NCBI GenBank assembly: GCA_907165135.1
Contig: OU015568.1
Location: 3,108,501-3,172,500, forward strand
DNA length: 64,000 nt
Origin: Oikopleura dioica
Lineage: Eukaryota > Chordata > Appendicularia > Copelata > Oikopleuridae
Reading direction: 5' to 3'
In this document: positions 43,113 through 54,172 of the stretch, piece by piece
How positions within the stretch are numbered: the stretch's first letter is position 1
How the letters are laid out: every line of letters begins with the position of its first letter
Made by a program: the position numbers and the translations under genes
Notes under the pieces: generated by a model
Told to the model about the DNA's origin: nothing
Seen by the model: the letters and a program-made list of their open reading frames with translations, nothing else
The model's database searches: none

Positions 43113-44928
43113 TCAACTGCTTTGCAACGCGGCGCCGGCAATTTGCTCGAAATAGGCAAGAGAAGCCGCTTTTTGTTCTTCCGTCGGCGAAACCAGGTTC
43201 GGAATCGATTTGTACATTTTGTCCCTCAAGAACTCGCCGTAGACGGTTTCTGACCAGGCGAGATGCTTGCACTTGTCGGTCGGGTGCGGTCGCAACTTCG
43301 CGCCCAAAATCCAGGGTTTTTTCTTGAACGGCTCGTAGGACTGAATACATTCGGTTTCGGCGGCTTTTTGCTCAGCTCGGAAAGCTTCCAATTCTGAGTT
43401 CATTTTGTCGACGCCAAAGGCTTCTGAAAATCAGGATCGACATTTTATTAAATTCATGAAATTAGTCTCTTTTTTCGTGAGTATCATGTTTTTCCTTCAA
43501 TTCTCGATCCCGTTCCTACTCGTTTCCAAAACGTAGTATTGAAATAATCGTACAATTTATGATCTGCGTGGTTCCACTCCAAAATTTTCTTTGCCAGTTC
43601 CGGGTTCATTTCTGCTTTCGCCTCTTCCGTTCTCATCTTGAATTTGATGTAGACGATGTCGTCCCAGTCCCAGCAAAGCAAGTGCTTCATCAGAATCAGC
43701 GACTCGTCAAAGAAGTCCGTCAAAAGAATCAGAGTAAAATTCTCGTCCATTTCTGCGATGGCCTGGTCTACGTACGCCTCGTCCTCCGCCCGGTTCACGT
43801 CGTAACCGATGTCGAAAAACATGTGGTTTTTGGATCTAAACAAGCGTTTGAGAAGAGAAGGATTAAATGAGACAGAATAACGAGAATCGAGATTGTCTGG
43901 ACCAAAATCGTAAACAATTAATTTATCCTAGGATGTCATTTCTTACCTGAAGTACCAATCAGTATCTCTTTTGAAATACTTCGCTGGGTCAGCGTAAAAA
44001 GTCTTCAATCGTTCTGTCGTCGTCACGTCCCCGAGCCACTCTTCGAAAGGCATTTGATCCTGGAAAAACCCGAAAACGGACTCGACGTTGTCGACTGGGG
44101 AGCGAATGATGGTGACGTATTTGGTGTCCGCGGGCATGAATTCGTCGAGTTTTTGCTTGTTATAGCGGAAGTGGTGGCCCAAGACGTCGTAGGAGGTCAG
44201 TTGCGGGTCTTTGGCGGTTTTAATAAGAGGATGTTGACAAGAGAAATTCTTTATTTTTCAAATTGATCTGAAAACCGCTCCTATCAAATGGTGGTCAATA
44301 AAAGCAGGGTATCCGCCAAGTTCCCATTTTCCCTCCAAAGGAAGTCCAACAGTCAAATTGTGAGTGTCCGCGAATCTCAACATGATATTCGACATTGTCG
44401 AGCTTCCAGTTTTGTGAGTTTTGAGAAAAGCAACATGTCTGCTTGGCCCGTTCTCGCAAGTTGGAAATTGAAATTGGGGAGAAACCGCTGCGATTGGAGC
44501 GGACATTTGTTGGACGTTTCCTTGTTGTTGTCTTGTTCGCGTTTTTTAAAGAGAGAGTTTATGTTTGGACGCGGCTGATTTTAGGCCGGTGTGTTTTATG
44601 AGAGCTATAAATCATTATTTTTAAAACGGCTAAGACAGCAATTAATCAACATTTGAACTTTTGAAAAAGTAATTTAAAAAAATCAATTAATTTTTAGTTT
44701 TTAATTCGTCTAAAGAAAAATCTTGATCGAAAGAGTTAGGACTTAAAAACGATTCCTGATCTGCCCCATTTGACCGCGCATCCTCTGCAAATTGGGGTTG
44801 AAATTTCTGACCCGTCGCGCCGAGAGCGAGTCCGAAATTTCGGGATGGTTGATAGTCCAGAGCACGTACGCGCATAGAACCACCAAAGTCAGCTTGATAA
44901 ATGGTGGCATTTTCTGGGAACGCACCAT
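43113..44928 (-). CDS. Gal3ST/cerebroside-type sulfotransferase
   Basis: Five exons (44928-44751, 44487-44269, 44208-43947, 43835-43495, 43423-43113) total 1311 nt, 436 residues, in the range of galactose-3-O-sulfotransferases. A type II signal anchor (about residues 8-26, PPFIKLTLVVLCAYVLWTI) predicts a Golgi lumenal enzyme. The PAPS 5'-phosphosulfate loop is KTHKTGSST at residues 82-90. The 3'-phosphate site is TIIRSPVDNVES, from about 165, preceded by YDVLGHHFRYN as in the family. It would transfer sulfate from PAPS to the 3-OH of galactose on glycolipids or glycans. Two introns (44268-44209 and 43494-43424) keep phase only with GA...AG ends. Exon 1 joins by a weak GTTTTT donor, so a different first exon is possible. 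It converges with the kelch gene, whose stop is only 174 bp away. Confidence 0.82.
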
Positions 44929-47466
44929 TTTTCTTGTATTTTAGAGCTCTTCTTGCCAAACGGCTCTTCTTTTTTTCGTCGGTTCCTGTTTTCGCCTCTC
45001 TGAAAAATTTAATATGATGCTTAGTAGCGCTTGAAAATTTGGCGCCCTGCCCTAGAAAATTATTGTTTATACCTGACACTCTAAGAATTCGCACTATTTT
45101 TCTCTAAAAATGGCCGATCCCAAATGCTTTCAAAAATATGTCTCTAATTAGGTACTATTCTGAGCTCTAATAAAAACTGAAAAGAAGACGAATTGGTCAA
45201 TTAAGACTCGCTGAAAATTAACTCCGATAATAAATCATTATCGGATCATTATTTCGAGCCCTTCGGAAGAGAGACGAATTTTATGAGCCACAACTATAAA
45301 TTTAACGCGAAAATAAGCGGCTCTCATCAGAACCCGGGTCACTTTTGTTGATGAAGTCTTACTTTTTGTTGCTTTTCAAAATAGCTGTTCTTGAGTTGAT
45401 AATTATTGCTTTAATTTAGGGCTTATCTTTTGAAAACATACAATTATAATTACCAAAATTGATGAATAATTTTTGAAGAAAAAGCTAATATTATATTTTT
45501 TCTCTTTGGAATGAGGAAAATTCCGTATCTGCTCCGTTTTATACGAAAACTCTAGTCATCCCTTAAATTCTCGGGGCTTGCTAATCACCGGTTAATTCTC
45601 TCAAACTGAGTCATCCCTTTTTACAAGTTCAAAATTTCAAATCTAGCAAATATAGAGCACACGAGAATCAATGCTGAAAATTTCGAAACAGAAGATAATT
45701 TGCAGTCTTGGAAGAAAAAACTGTCCATAAAAGACCCTGTTATCTCGAGGACGCCCTTAACCTCTGGAATGCCGGTAACTCTGATGAAAAACGGTGAAAT
45801 TTTGTAAGAAAACCGCGGTTTAAATGCTCTTCGCCTTTTTTAATCTCCTTTCATATTTTTGAATAAAAATTTTGAAGAAAAAAATCTTCGAATTCTAGCA
45901 TTATGAAGGGTATCCCTCCTTGATTGAACTCTCTTTCTTACCTTTCTTTGACTACCTCTTTCTTTCCCCTTTTCTCTCTTTACGAAAATCGTGACCCCCG
46001 ACGGGCCCCTTATCTCTCCTTCTCCTTTTCGGGCGAGAATAAAAAACGGGTTGATTTTTGAAAATAGAAAACACAGTGCAGTGAGGCCCGCGCTACGGAA
46101 GCCACGTTCAATGCCCTAAGGCAGGGCGGCCCAGCTCAAGAATCCGCAATTTTCGAAGCATTTTTATTTATGCTTTGCGTTTCTTTTCTTCCCTTAAAGT
46201 CTCCGCCGGAAGCGAAAAGGCGCTAAGTTGAATTTTGCATTTTTACGATCAGTCTTTTTTCTCCCCAATGGTCGTTGAAGCAGAAAATCAAGGAAGAGTC
46301 ATTTTTAAATGTTTTATCGACGCTCTTTTCTTGATTAACAGCTGCTCCCACATAGGAAAAAAGTTTCTCCTCCTTGATTGAGAAGATTAACGTCAACGAG
46401 GTAAATTCTCTCATTCGCTGATGCTCATCCTCGGCGCCTTCCGTATTAAAACTGTCTGAAAGCTGTCGGAAATATGACGTGCAGAAAGTAAAACTTCCTT
46501 ACTCGAAAATGTATAGATCTTTCCAAATAAGCTGTCTCGCCTTTTTCGTCCAACTTCCATAAAAATCACTTTTCGGCTTTTGTTCTTTATTACAGAAGCA
46601 GATTTTCCAGAAAGAAATATATTTCAAATTTCGCGATTTCAAATAAGGGTATAAATTCCGTCATTTCTACGTCGGCGCCTTCATAAGCTTGATGATTCGC
46701 ATTTTGTCAGACTTTTTCGAGCTTTCCTTCTTCATCTTAAGTATACAGTCGCTCCTTTTCCTCAATGCAGTATTGTCAATACTATCAATACTGTATTGAC
46801 AATACTCTTAGTTTTCTAGTTTCAAAAGCTAGTTTTGTACTGATTCAAACGTCGAAAATAATATTCTAGCGAGCATTTAAAACACTTGAATTAAACAATG
46901 CGAAAGCTTTTTTCAACAAAACTGAAGTCTTATTCGTTGCCGAACTTTGTGAATGCTGAAGACTTTGGTTGATTCCAAAAATGGATAGTTTTTTTTCCTG
47001 ACAATATCTGTGGCGTTTTCTCCGAGATTTAAGTATTTGGTTAATATTTTGGAATCTTTCGTATAATTCCAAGAAAGAGAAATCCAATGCCAAAAGCAAC
47101 AAGCTTAAGTTTTGTTCCCAGCATTCTCTGATTTTTTTTCTTTTGAAAGCAATGGCCTAAATTTCATGTCTCGATTTTTCGCCCAATTCCGCTCGTTAAA
47201 ATTTCATCGAGCAAAAGAAAAGAAGCTCATTAGAGAATGACCCAGTTGGCCTCAATTTGGAATTTACGAGACACTGTAATTAACGAAAAGATTGAGGAAT
47301 ATCTAATGATTATCGATTGCTTCGAGGACAGAGGCAGTCGTAACATTTTCCAATGATTTCTGTCTGGCGCCATTTTTGTCCGACGGCGCTGATTCCAGCC
47401 GACTATTTAATCTTTCTCATTTCTCAAGAAATTATCATAACTAGAAAACGATAATTTAGCTGAAAA
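44929..47466. other. Intergenic region
   Basis: No gene is supported in 2.5 kb. It contains a perfect 14-bp-arm hairpin at 46769-46806, a GGCAGGGCGG-type GC patch at 46080-46150, and CT-rich sequence near 45940-46030. It presumably holds the sulfotransferase and peptide promoters. Confidence 0.4.
46769..46806. repeat. Perfect hairpin, 14-bp arms
   Basis: AGTATTGTCAATAC (46769-46782) and GTATTGACAATACT (46793-46806) are exact complements separated by 10 bases. It is isolated in intergenic sequence. Confidence 0.8.
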
Positions 47467-47658
47467 ATGAACATCACCTTCATCTTCTTCTGCTTCCTGA
47501 CAATTGTTCGCGCCAACTTGAGCTACAGACAATATTACGTTTACTACGTACGAGCGATGAGGCGAAATCAAATGCGAAAAAATGCAATGGGCGAGGCGAC
47601 TTTTCGACAACGAGCGATGATACGATTCAATCAAGAAAACTTGCAATACCGATTCTAA
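47467..47658 (+). CDS. Short secreted basic peptide, unknown
   Basis: A single-exon 63-residue frame starts with a clear signal peptide (MNITFIFFCFLTIVRA, cleavage likely after residue 16). The mature part is very basic and rich in Arg, Gln, Tyr and Met (SYRQYYVYYVRAMRRNQ). There are no Cys residues and no obvious dibasic-Gly amidation site. An AATAAAAAA poly(A) signal follows about 20 bp after the stop, supporting a real 3' end. It converges with the RING gene that ends at 47711. Candidate roles are a secreted peptide or a matrix/house component; I cannot decide. Confidence 0.55.
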   Translation: MNITFIFFCFLTIVRANLSYRQYYVYYVRAMRRNQMRKNAMGEATFRQRAMIRFNQENLQYRF

Positions 47659-47710
47659 CTGAAAAATCTGATCAAAAAGAATAAAAAAAATCTTTTCTAC
47701 TTTATTGTCT

Positions 47711-48148
47711 TTAGAAGAGTTTTTGAACGTCTTTGGTTGTAAAAGGCGTTCTGCAGGCCGGGCAAATTTTTGGTGAAAGCACTTTAGATGACAGACATGA
47801 AAAACAAAACATATGAAAACATTTCGTTATGCAAGAAATATGATGCAGATTTTCATCAAATTCTTGAAAGCAAATTGAGCAAGACGGTAGTTCAGCTTCT
47901 GCTTGAGAACGGGATCTATCAGAATCAGTGAGAAGTCGGAGTTTTCGATTGATAGCCTGTAACTGTCGCCTTCCGTCTTGAAAGGACTCATCAAGAGATT
48001 TGAGCTTAGCGTTGTTTTTGTCCAAAACTCGTTTTATTTCTCGCAATTCTCTTTTATCAGCATTCGGAGTTGTTATTTTCTTGTAGATAAACATGCCAAT
48101 ACATGCATAAATACAAAAACCTGCAAACGCAGGTACATATTTCATCAT
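47711..48148 (-). CDS. Small membrane-anchored coiled-coil RING protein
   Basis: One uninterrupted exon encodes 145 residues. A hydrophobic N-terminus (about 5-22, VPAFAGFCIYACIGMFIY) is a membrane anchor; residues 30-75 are charged and heptad-like (coiled coil); the C-terminus is a C3HC4 RING (CSIC...TKCFHMFCFSC...CPAC). The combination predicts a membrane-tethered E3 ubiquitin ligase. An AATAAAG on the minus strand just after the stop (near 47703) is a probable poly(A) signal. It is clearly related to the RING at 52460-52644, sharing the phrases NLHH-SCITK and FCFSCLS. Confidence 0.8.
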   Translation of the reverse strand: MMKYVPAFAGFCIYACIGMFIYKKITTPNADKRELREIKRVLDKNNAKLKSLDESFQDGRRQLQAINRKLRLLTDSDRSRSQAEAELPSCSICFQEFDENLHHISCITKCFHMFCFSCLSSKVLSPKICPACRTPFTTKDVQKLF

Positions 48149-49349
48149 TTCTCAGTTGATAAACTGTAATTTTTCAGAATTTTTCCTTACTTTGTCGCTT
48201 TTCTGTTTACAAATCGCCAAAATACATTTCAAATATTGACCCATAAAAAGGAAATCAAAAATTTTGAATGAAGTTGTTGAAATATAAGCTCATGATGTTC
48301 TTTAAAAATTAATATTCATCAAAGTTTCTATTGAGAATAAGAGGAAAGAGTGGGTGAAGGAAATTCCGCTCTCTTAATTTCCATAATCTTCGTTTCCGCG
48401 CTCAGGGGATCATGGAGGAGAAACCCAACGGGAACAAATGTGCTAAATGATGCTCAGGTGTGTTGTCTTAGTGAAAGATGTGAAAATTTATTCAAAAATT
48501 GTAGACGAAAAATGTCTGCGATTCTGGATGCTTTCCGAGCCAAAATCACAAGATAAAAAAACGAAAGAACTGTTCATTTAACGATTGAGCCTTGGCCATG
48601 CTAGACTTTTCCCTGGAGAGCAATTTTTCCAGACATCAAGTTGTTTCCTGTAAGTGCGAACAATCATGCTTCTGTCGGGAGTCGCGACAGACAGAAATCA
48701 GCGACGCGCCGTTCCGAAATGATCAGGTAGCAGATGTCCCATTTCTGATGATTCGAAAGTAATGCTCAAGTGCGAAGAATAGGAATCTTGACTCTTATAG
48801 GAAGAAGTTTGGTTTGCCTTTCAGGAGATATCTTCTTTTGGGAAGATCGTTAGACCAAATTTGGTAAGCAATTTTCGACCAAAAATGCTTTCTTTATTTC
48901 TCATTGCCTGATTCTTATAATTTTTTTTTTTTGAAAATTTAACAATTGTTTTGAAAAGAATGTTTTTTATTTATTTTGTGCAAGTTTTTATTTTTTGCAG
49001 TTTTCAGCAGCCAGCGGCGATTTTCTTCGTCTCCATCTTCAATTCTTCATCTTCATTTCCAAAGTGTCATCAAAAATCCAATCCTACCGGCCAAGTAGGC
49101 CACTTTGAAAACTCGGGAAGAATAAAAAGACTCGAAACTTGTGTTTTTTAGTTAAAAATTTTTGGCAAAAATTGGTCAAAATTTACAAAAAGCTATTTAC
49201 AAATATACTGTTAAAATGATATAATATGAATAAAATTTGTGGAATAGAATTTCGATAAAGAAATGTATAAAATCCTATTTTTGATTGGTTCAAAAATCAT
49301 TAGGAAATCATGTCGAAAATTGAGTTAAAAAAGAAGAAGCGGGGGAAAT
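48149..49349. other. Intergenic region
   Basis: No gene is supported. The open frames at 48350-48556 and 48951-49151 lack ATG starts in context or splice support. Confidence 0.4.
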
Positions 49350-50329
49350 TTAACAAGTTTCGGTCGAGAGTTTGACTTGGTAGTTAGGGCAGCATTGTTT
49401 TGTGTTCGCGTTGTAGAGGGTCTGAAATGGATTAAGGATATACCCAACGGTTAATTGAAGAACTAACACTGTTAGTCTAACAGGTGAAAAAAAGGATAAA
49501 GGCTAATTTCAGGTCACAAAAAGGATCTAAAACGCCTTTTTCAGGAGTTTTTCTTTCGAAAAGATTAGCAATGAGATACCCTTAAAATAATTATAAATGA
49601 GCTTAATTTTCCTCGAATAGCTATGTCAAAATAAGGGTATCACTCAAAAAAAATTTTTCGAAGAAGCGAAAGAAATAAGCTATCGTCCCGTTTTCTTCAT
49701 ATAGACTTACGTAAGGTCCAGCTGGGTTGTTACAGCACTGAGGATCAGGCTTTGGTCCAGGAGTGGATTCGCAGCTACCTTCGAGGTAGTCGAAACCAAT
49801 CGTTGTCCAGAAGTAGTGGTAGTCCGCGTTGAAAACGTCTTTCTACGGAAGAAACACTAGAATGGGCAAATTTGAATGCAGAGCAAACCTTTTCGACATG
49901 GTTCTGAGCAAATTGCTTGTCACATTCACAGAGTGCTCGTCCGCAGGTGCCCTCTTCATCACGGCATTGGGGTCCTTTGCCGGTGATTCGTAGACCGTAC
50001 TCGACGAATTCGCCAATGCACATGTCGCCGAAAGTCATTCGCGCGCATTTTTGGCAGTCCTTGTACTGTTTGCAGACAGCGTCAAGCTCATCAACTGGTG
50101 GACCATGGCCAGGATCGGACATTGGTCGATCACCGAGGATCAAGCACTGGCAACCGTAAGCCCAGTATTTTCGCTCATCGAATTCGGAGTTGTAATACTC
50201 CATCTGGGAAGTGAGCTGTTTGTATCTTCGTGGTCCCTGGTCGAGGGGAGCTTGGCGACGAGTTCGGGCGAGAGCCAAGTCAGCAGAAGTAGAGGAGAAA
50301 AAGGTGAGGATGGCGGTTGAGTATTTCAT
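49350..50329 (-). CDS. Secreted PLA2-like protein without the catalytic His-Asp
   Basis: Three exons (50329-49889, 49842-49711, 49421-49350) join in phase 0 to 214 residues. A signal peptide is followed by RTRRQ, a furin-like processing site at about residues 22-26. The fold signature is secreted phospholipase A2: a Y-GC-C calcium-loop-like segment with GHGPPVDELD, followed by a Cys-rich helix. The active-site block that is normally CCxxHDxC reads VCKQYKDC, so the catalytic histidine and the HD pair are absent. This resembles non-enzymatic PLA2-like matrix proteins such as otoconin. The C-terminal exons carry paired-Cys motifs (PQCCNNP, KQCCPNY). A structural extracellular role is inferred. 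The last intron contains a family-B-like inverted repeat. Confidence 0.78.
49573..49645. mobile_element. MITE-like element, family B-related, in an intron
   Basis: GAGATACCCTTAAAAT (49573-49588) faces CAAAATAAGGGTATCACTC (49627-49645) as an imperfect inverted repeat, matching the ends of the element at 28553-28645. It lies in the last intron of the PLA2-like gene. Confidence 0.5.
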
Positions 50330-50750
50330 TTTCTGGGAGATTATATTATTTTTTGAATTATTCTAACTATTACTCCATAATTCTTCTGTTTTTCTAGGAT
50401 AATAAAGTTTGATTAATTTACAGAAAAACGATAAAAAAAAACAAATTAAAACATCTTTTATTTCCTTATTGAAATCTCTGACGAAAAATCATTACCTGTG
50501 ATCTGTGACGGGAGAAAGTATCTAACAAAAAGTCGATTAAAAGCGTTTCCTCTTTGGACTTTTGATTACTCGTCTATCCGAGTTTTGTTGTCCTCGTCTT
50601 CTCTGACGCGCATTATAAAGCGCGATTTTGATGGCGCTCATGAGCAGCGGCGCCGTGCGAAACGGAGTTTTCATGATTACGCGCGCGGGACGGATCGACA
50701 TCTCATCTTTTCTGAATCAGGAATTGATGTGTTTGAAACTTCCACTAAAC

Positions 50751-51421
50751 TTAAGGGGGTGGTGGTCGAGAATTAAGATTTTTCAAACCATGATTGAGAA
50801 AAAACCGAAAGGGACAAGAAAATCTATATTTTCTGGGATTAAAGATAAACGTTGAAAGAATGTGGGCGCGTGGAGAAAAATTTTTTTTTTTTTTTGAAAA
50901 AGCTGAGAAAAATTTTATGAAAGTGTACCCTACTTCAATCCAAGATTACGGGCAAAATAACTTTTTTTTCCAAAGATCAAACCTCATATGATGATAGAAT
51001 AGACCCTTACGGATGTGGGCGGGTGAAGATTTTCAAGTGTCAGCCTGTAGAAAAAAAGTTCGTTATTGAATCAAAAATGCTGGGAGCCTGAAAAATCGTC
51101 ATTTTCATTCATTTTTTAAATATAATTTTCGAAAACATAACAATAATCGTAATTTTTAAGATTTTTATAATTATAGTTTGATCGAGAAACATTATCTCGC
51201 AATAAAAATCAATTTTTAGTTGGTATAAGTTCGAAAAATCGCGTTTTAAAATTCCCGAAAGTGACGATTTCACAACATAAAATCGTAAATTTTCTTAAAT
51301 AAGGTTGGTTCAATCAAAAAAAGCTAGAGACCAAAAATACTCCTTTTTTATCAAGGAATCTAAAAATAATATCAGAATTTTAAAAAGTCGAAAAAAATTT
51401 TCTCGACCACCACCCCCTTAA
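50751..51421. mobile_element. Non-autonomous terminal-inverted-repeat element, family C, copy 1 (about 670 bp)
   Basis: The left end TTAAGGGGGTGGTGGTCGAG (50751-50770) is matched by its complement CTCGACCACCACCCCCTTAA at the right end (51402-51421). The right 110 bp align base-for-base over long stretches with the right end of the copy at 57543-58217 (shared AGGGACCAAAAAT-like and TTTTAAAAAGTCGA segments). No protein-coding frame is present inside. Confidence 0.75.
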
Positions 51422-51582
51422 AGGTTAAAAATCAAAATGTTTTGGCTCATTTTATCATCCTCAGCATCAGTAGACAAACGAGGCAGATTTAACATGATGA
51501 TGTGACTAAAATTCCTGAATCTCCGAATTTTGAAAACGATGTTCATTATAGGCAAACAACGCAGTGGCAAATATTAAGTGTC

Positions 51583-52644
51583 ATGAACAAATTCTATTTT
51601 TCCGCGTTCAAATACATTTTTTTACTTGGCTTCATAATCAAGATGTCAAGAAAAGAAAGAAAAATATGTCTTGAGAAACGAGAAATTCCAGCAAGATATT
51701 TGGATAATGGAAATTACAGATTCGATTTGGATCGATCAACAGGAGACATACGTGTTTTCAAATGCAAAATTTGCTCGTTAATAACATCTTCAAGATAATC
51801 TTATTCATCAATTTTTAGTGTTGTTCCGGGCAAGTTCTATATATTCCACTGCAGCGATGATACAAGTGGCAACAAAGCATTTTGCACAGATTGTCATTCA
51901 CGTCAGGATTTTCGTCATAATTCGCACTGTATATGTCAATTCTATGAGTACAAAAAAGAAAAATCTTCACAACATATTTTCTTCCAATGTTTCTACTTTG
52001 GATGCAATGCTTCTTTGAAATTTAACCAGTTTTTCGAGCATTATCAACGATGCGAACATTCTTCTTCTAGCCTACCTCGTTTTTTCGAAGATCAAAAATT
52101 AAATCTATCCATTGAAGACGCAACTTTGGACGACGTTCGTCTACCTGATGATTTTTAAAGAGACCTCAATTTACGCGAAAATGAAATTAAGTCCCTAAGA
52201 GTCGAAATGCAGCGCATTTTATTCGAAGAAAATAGAATAACTGACCGATCCAATAATGTTCAAAAGACTATGGACACAAATTCAAAGAAAATTGAAACCC
52301 TTCTCCAAGAAAATAAGAAACTAGAACGAGAAAAAATTGAACTTGACAGAAATCTCGAAGCTCTATCAAGAAGAAAGAAAATTGCAAAAGAAAAAACAAG
52401 CAAGTCATCGAATCAAAGTGCTATTCAAATCATAAAAATATAAAGCTTAAATTTTTTAGATCCGGGTGAGGACAACTGTTGCAAAGTGTGCTTCTCGCCG
52501 TTCGACAAAAATCTCCACCATCAATCTTGCATAACGAAGTTCTTTCATTCCTTCTGTTTCTCCTGTCTTAGCGCCCTCAACCCGAAAAACTGTCCAAGCT
52601 GCCGAGAGCCGTTCCAAATGTCCGATGTTAGAAAAATCTTCTGA
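51583..52644 (+). pseudogene. Zinc-finger/coiled-coil/RING gene with in-frame stop, paralog of 47711-48148
   Basis: Exons 51583-51776, 51819-52417 and 52460-52644 join phase-consistently (2,1) to 326 codons including the internal and final stops. The N-terminus is hydrophobic (FKYIFLLGFII). Next come Cys/His pairs resembling TRAF or B-box type fingers (FCTDCHSRQDFRHNSHC; FGCNASL...FEHYQRCEH), a long charged coiled coil, and a C-terminal RING (CKVC...ITKFFHSFCFSC...CPSC). Two lesions are visible: a TAA at 52156-52158 splits the frame before the coiled coil, and the third RING zinc ligand is Phe where the paralog has Cys. No splice alternative that avoids the stop has an intron of plausible length. 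It may be a decaying copy, use readthrough, or make two products. Confidence 0.6.
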
Positions 52645-53741
52645 TGAAGAGAAAGTCTTATATTCGAATTCTTCCTGATTTCCCTTGATCCTCTTTCTTG
52701 CGGTATTTGTCCCCTGATCTGAAAATTATGAAAATTAATAAACGAAAAAATAAAGATTTTAAAACAAAAGTTCACTGATCTTAGGACAGAAGTCATTGGT
52801 GAACACACTCCACAGACTTGTTTTTTCTAAGAATTTTTCGTAGTTATCATTAAGCCACTTAGATATTTGTTTTACAAACTCGCATGTCTCTTTTAAAAAT
52901 ACTTACAGAGACAAATTACTTGTCCCTTTCGTCAAAAATGGTGTTGGCGGCAAATTGCTGATCTACATTTTTAAAACTGGTCAGAAAGTACTCGAGTATT
53001 TTCGTCGAACATTTTTGCACTCGCCGCAAGTTTTCATCAAGTTACGTGCATCGGGGAATGCGTGTTTTGGCGAAGCCTTTTTTTTTGAAGGCTTATTTTC
53101 AATTCTGGGTAAGATTCTTGCATAATCAGATGAAAAGGTGATTTTGCGAAAGAATGATTTATTTTTCGTTTCGAAATTTGAAATTTATAAATAAAAACAA
53201 GATTTTCATGTATCAATATTTTTAATTTCATAATTTTATACTGCATAAATTCGATTTCGTTTAATATTCCTGAAGATAGAAGCGAACAATGACGCTTTTT
53301 GTTAAACAAGATTGGATTCTAGACAAATTATTGATAATGTAAGGAGCTGTTAGGTAGACGTGGCGGAGCAATCTCTTCTAAGGTTTCATATCATAACGAA
53401 ACCCTTAATTCTAGGAGCTTAATTTTGCTAAAAATCTATCTTTTCAGTGCCTAAAGACCCAAAATGGCCTTTATCTACTTCTCCGAAAAGCAGATTATCT
53501 TTTTGAATTAAGGCTGGCACACCCTTAATCGATCGTTAAAAATTTACTTTTTTTTTCAAGAAAATTACGATTTTGTCAGTTTCCTAACGTGTTTTCTAGC
53601 TAAGAAAAAACCCGTAAGTGTTAAGAATTTTATCAGTTTTTATACTGGAGACAGTAATTAATCGTCTATCTTGGTTTTTTCACTTCGCTGAATCGCCTTA
53701 ATTTCTTGCGCGATGATGTCCACAATATTCCATCGCCGAAT
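52645..53741. other. Intergenic region
   Basis: AT-rich sequence with no supported gene. Two AAACCCTTA/ACACCCTTA motifs occur at about 53400 and 53520. Confidence 0.4.
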
Positions 53742-54172
53742 ATGACAAGAAATACTAAGAAAAAAAGAGAAGATGACAAGACGAACACGACCGAGAAGCG
53801 CGATTTTGAGGTGGAGCGAATTCAATTCAGCAATTCCAGTTTTTTTTTCTTGAAACTCAAGTTACTTTTCCAAGCGGAAAGGGTATTTTTCGATCAATTT
53901 TAACCTGTCCTAAGAAAGGGCGGAGAAAAAAATGTGACCTGGACTCGTACTTGAAGCTTTCGGAAAACGACTTCGATTAAGAAAATAGTCCTGGAGTGAC
54001 ATTATCTAACACACGTCGCGGCTTTCCGATTTCGAAGGTGCGGTTGTTGTTGGAGGATAAGAGCGTAATGGTGAACGTACGCATTTCGGATGAGCGAACT
54101 CGAGGGCTTAATAAATGCATGATGCAACAAGGTGATGTGTTAAGGGGATTGACCCGAGGAGAATCGATTTAA
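53742..54172 (+). CDS. Hypothetical basic protein with an internal TAA
   Basis: Exon 1 (53742-53810) begins at an ATG and encodes a Lys/Asp/Thr-rich start; a GTGGAG donor and a CCTAAG acceptor lead to exon 2 from 53915, basic at first (KGRRKKCD). TAA at 53978-53980 ends the frame after 44 codons, but the same frame continues open for another 63 codons to a stop at 54172 with protein-like composition (GFPISKVRLLLEDKSVMVNV). Either the gene ends at 53980 and a second one overlaps, or the TAA is a lesion or is read through. I do not recognise a family. Confidence 0.35.
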
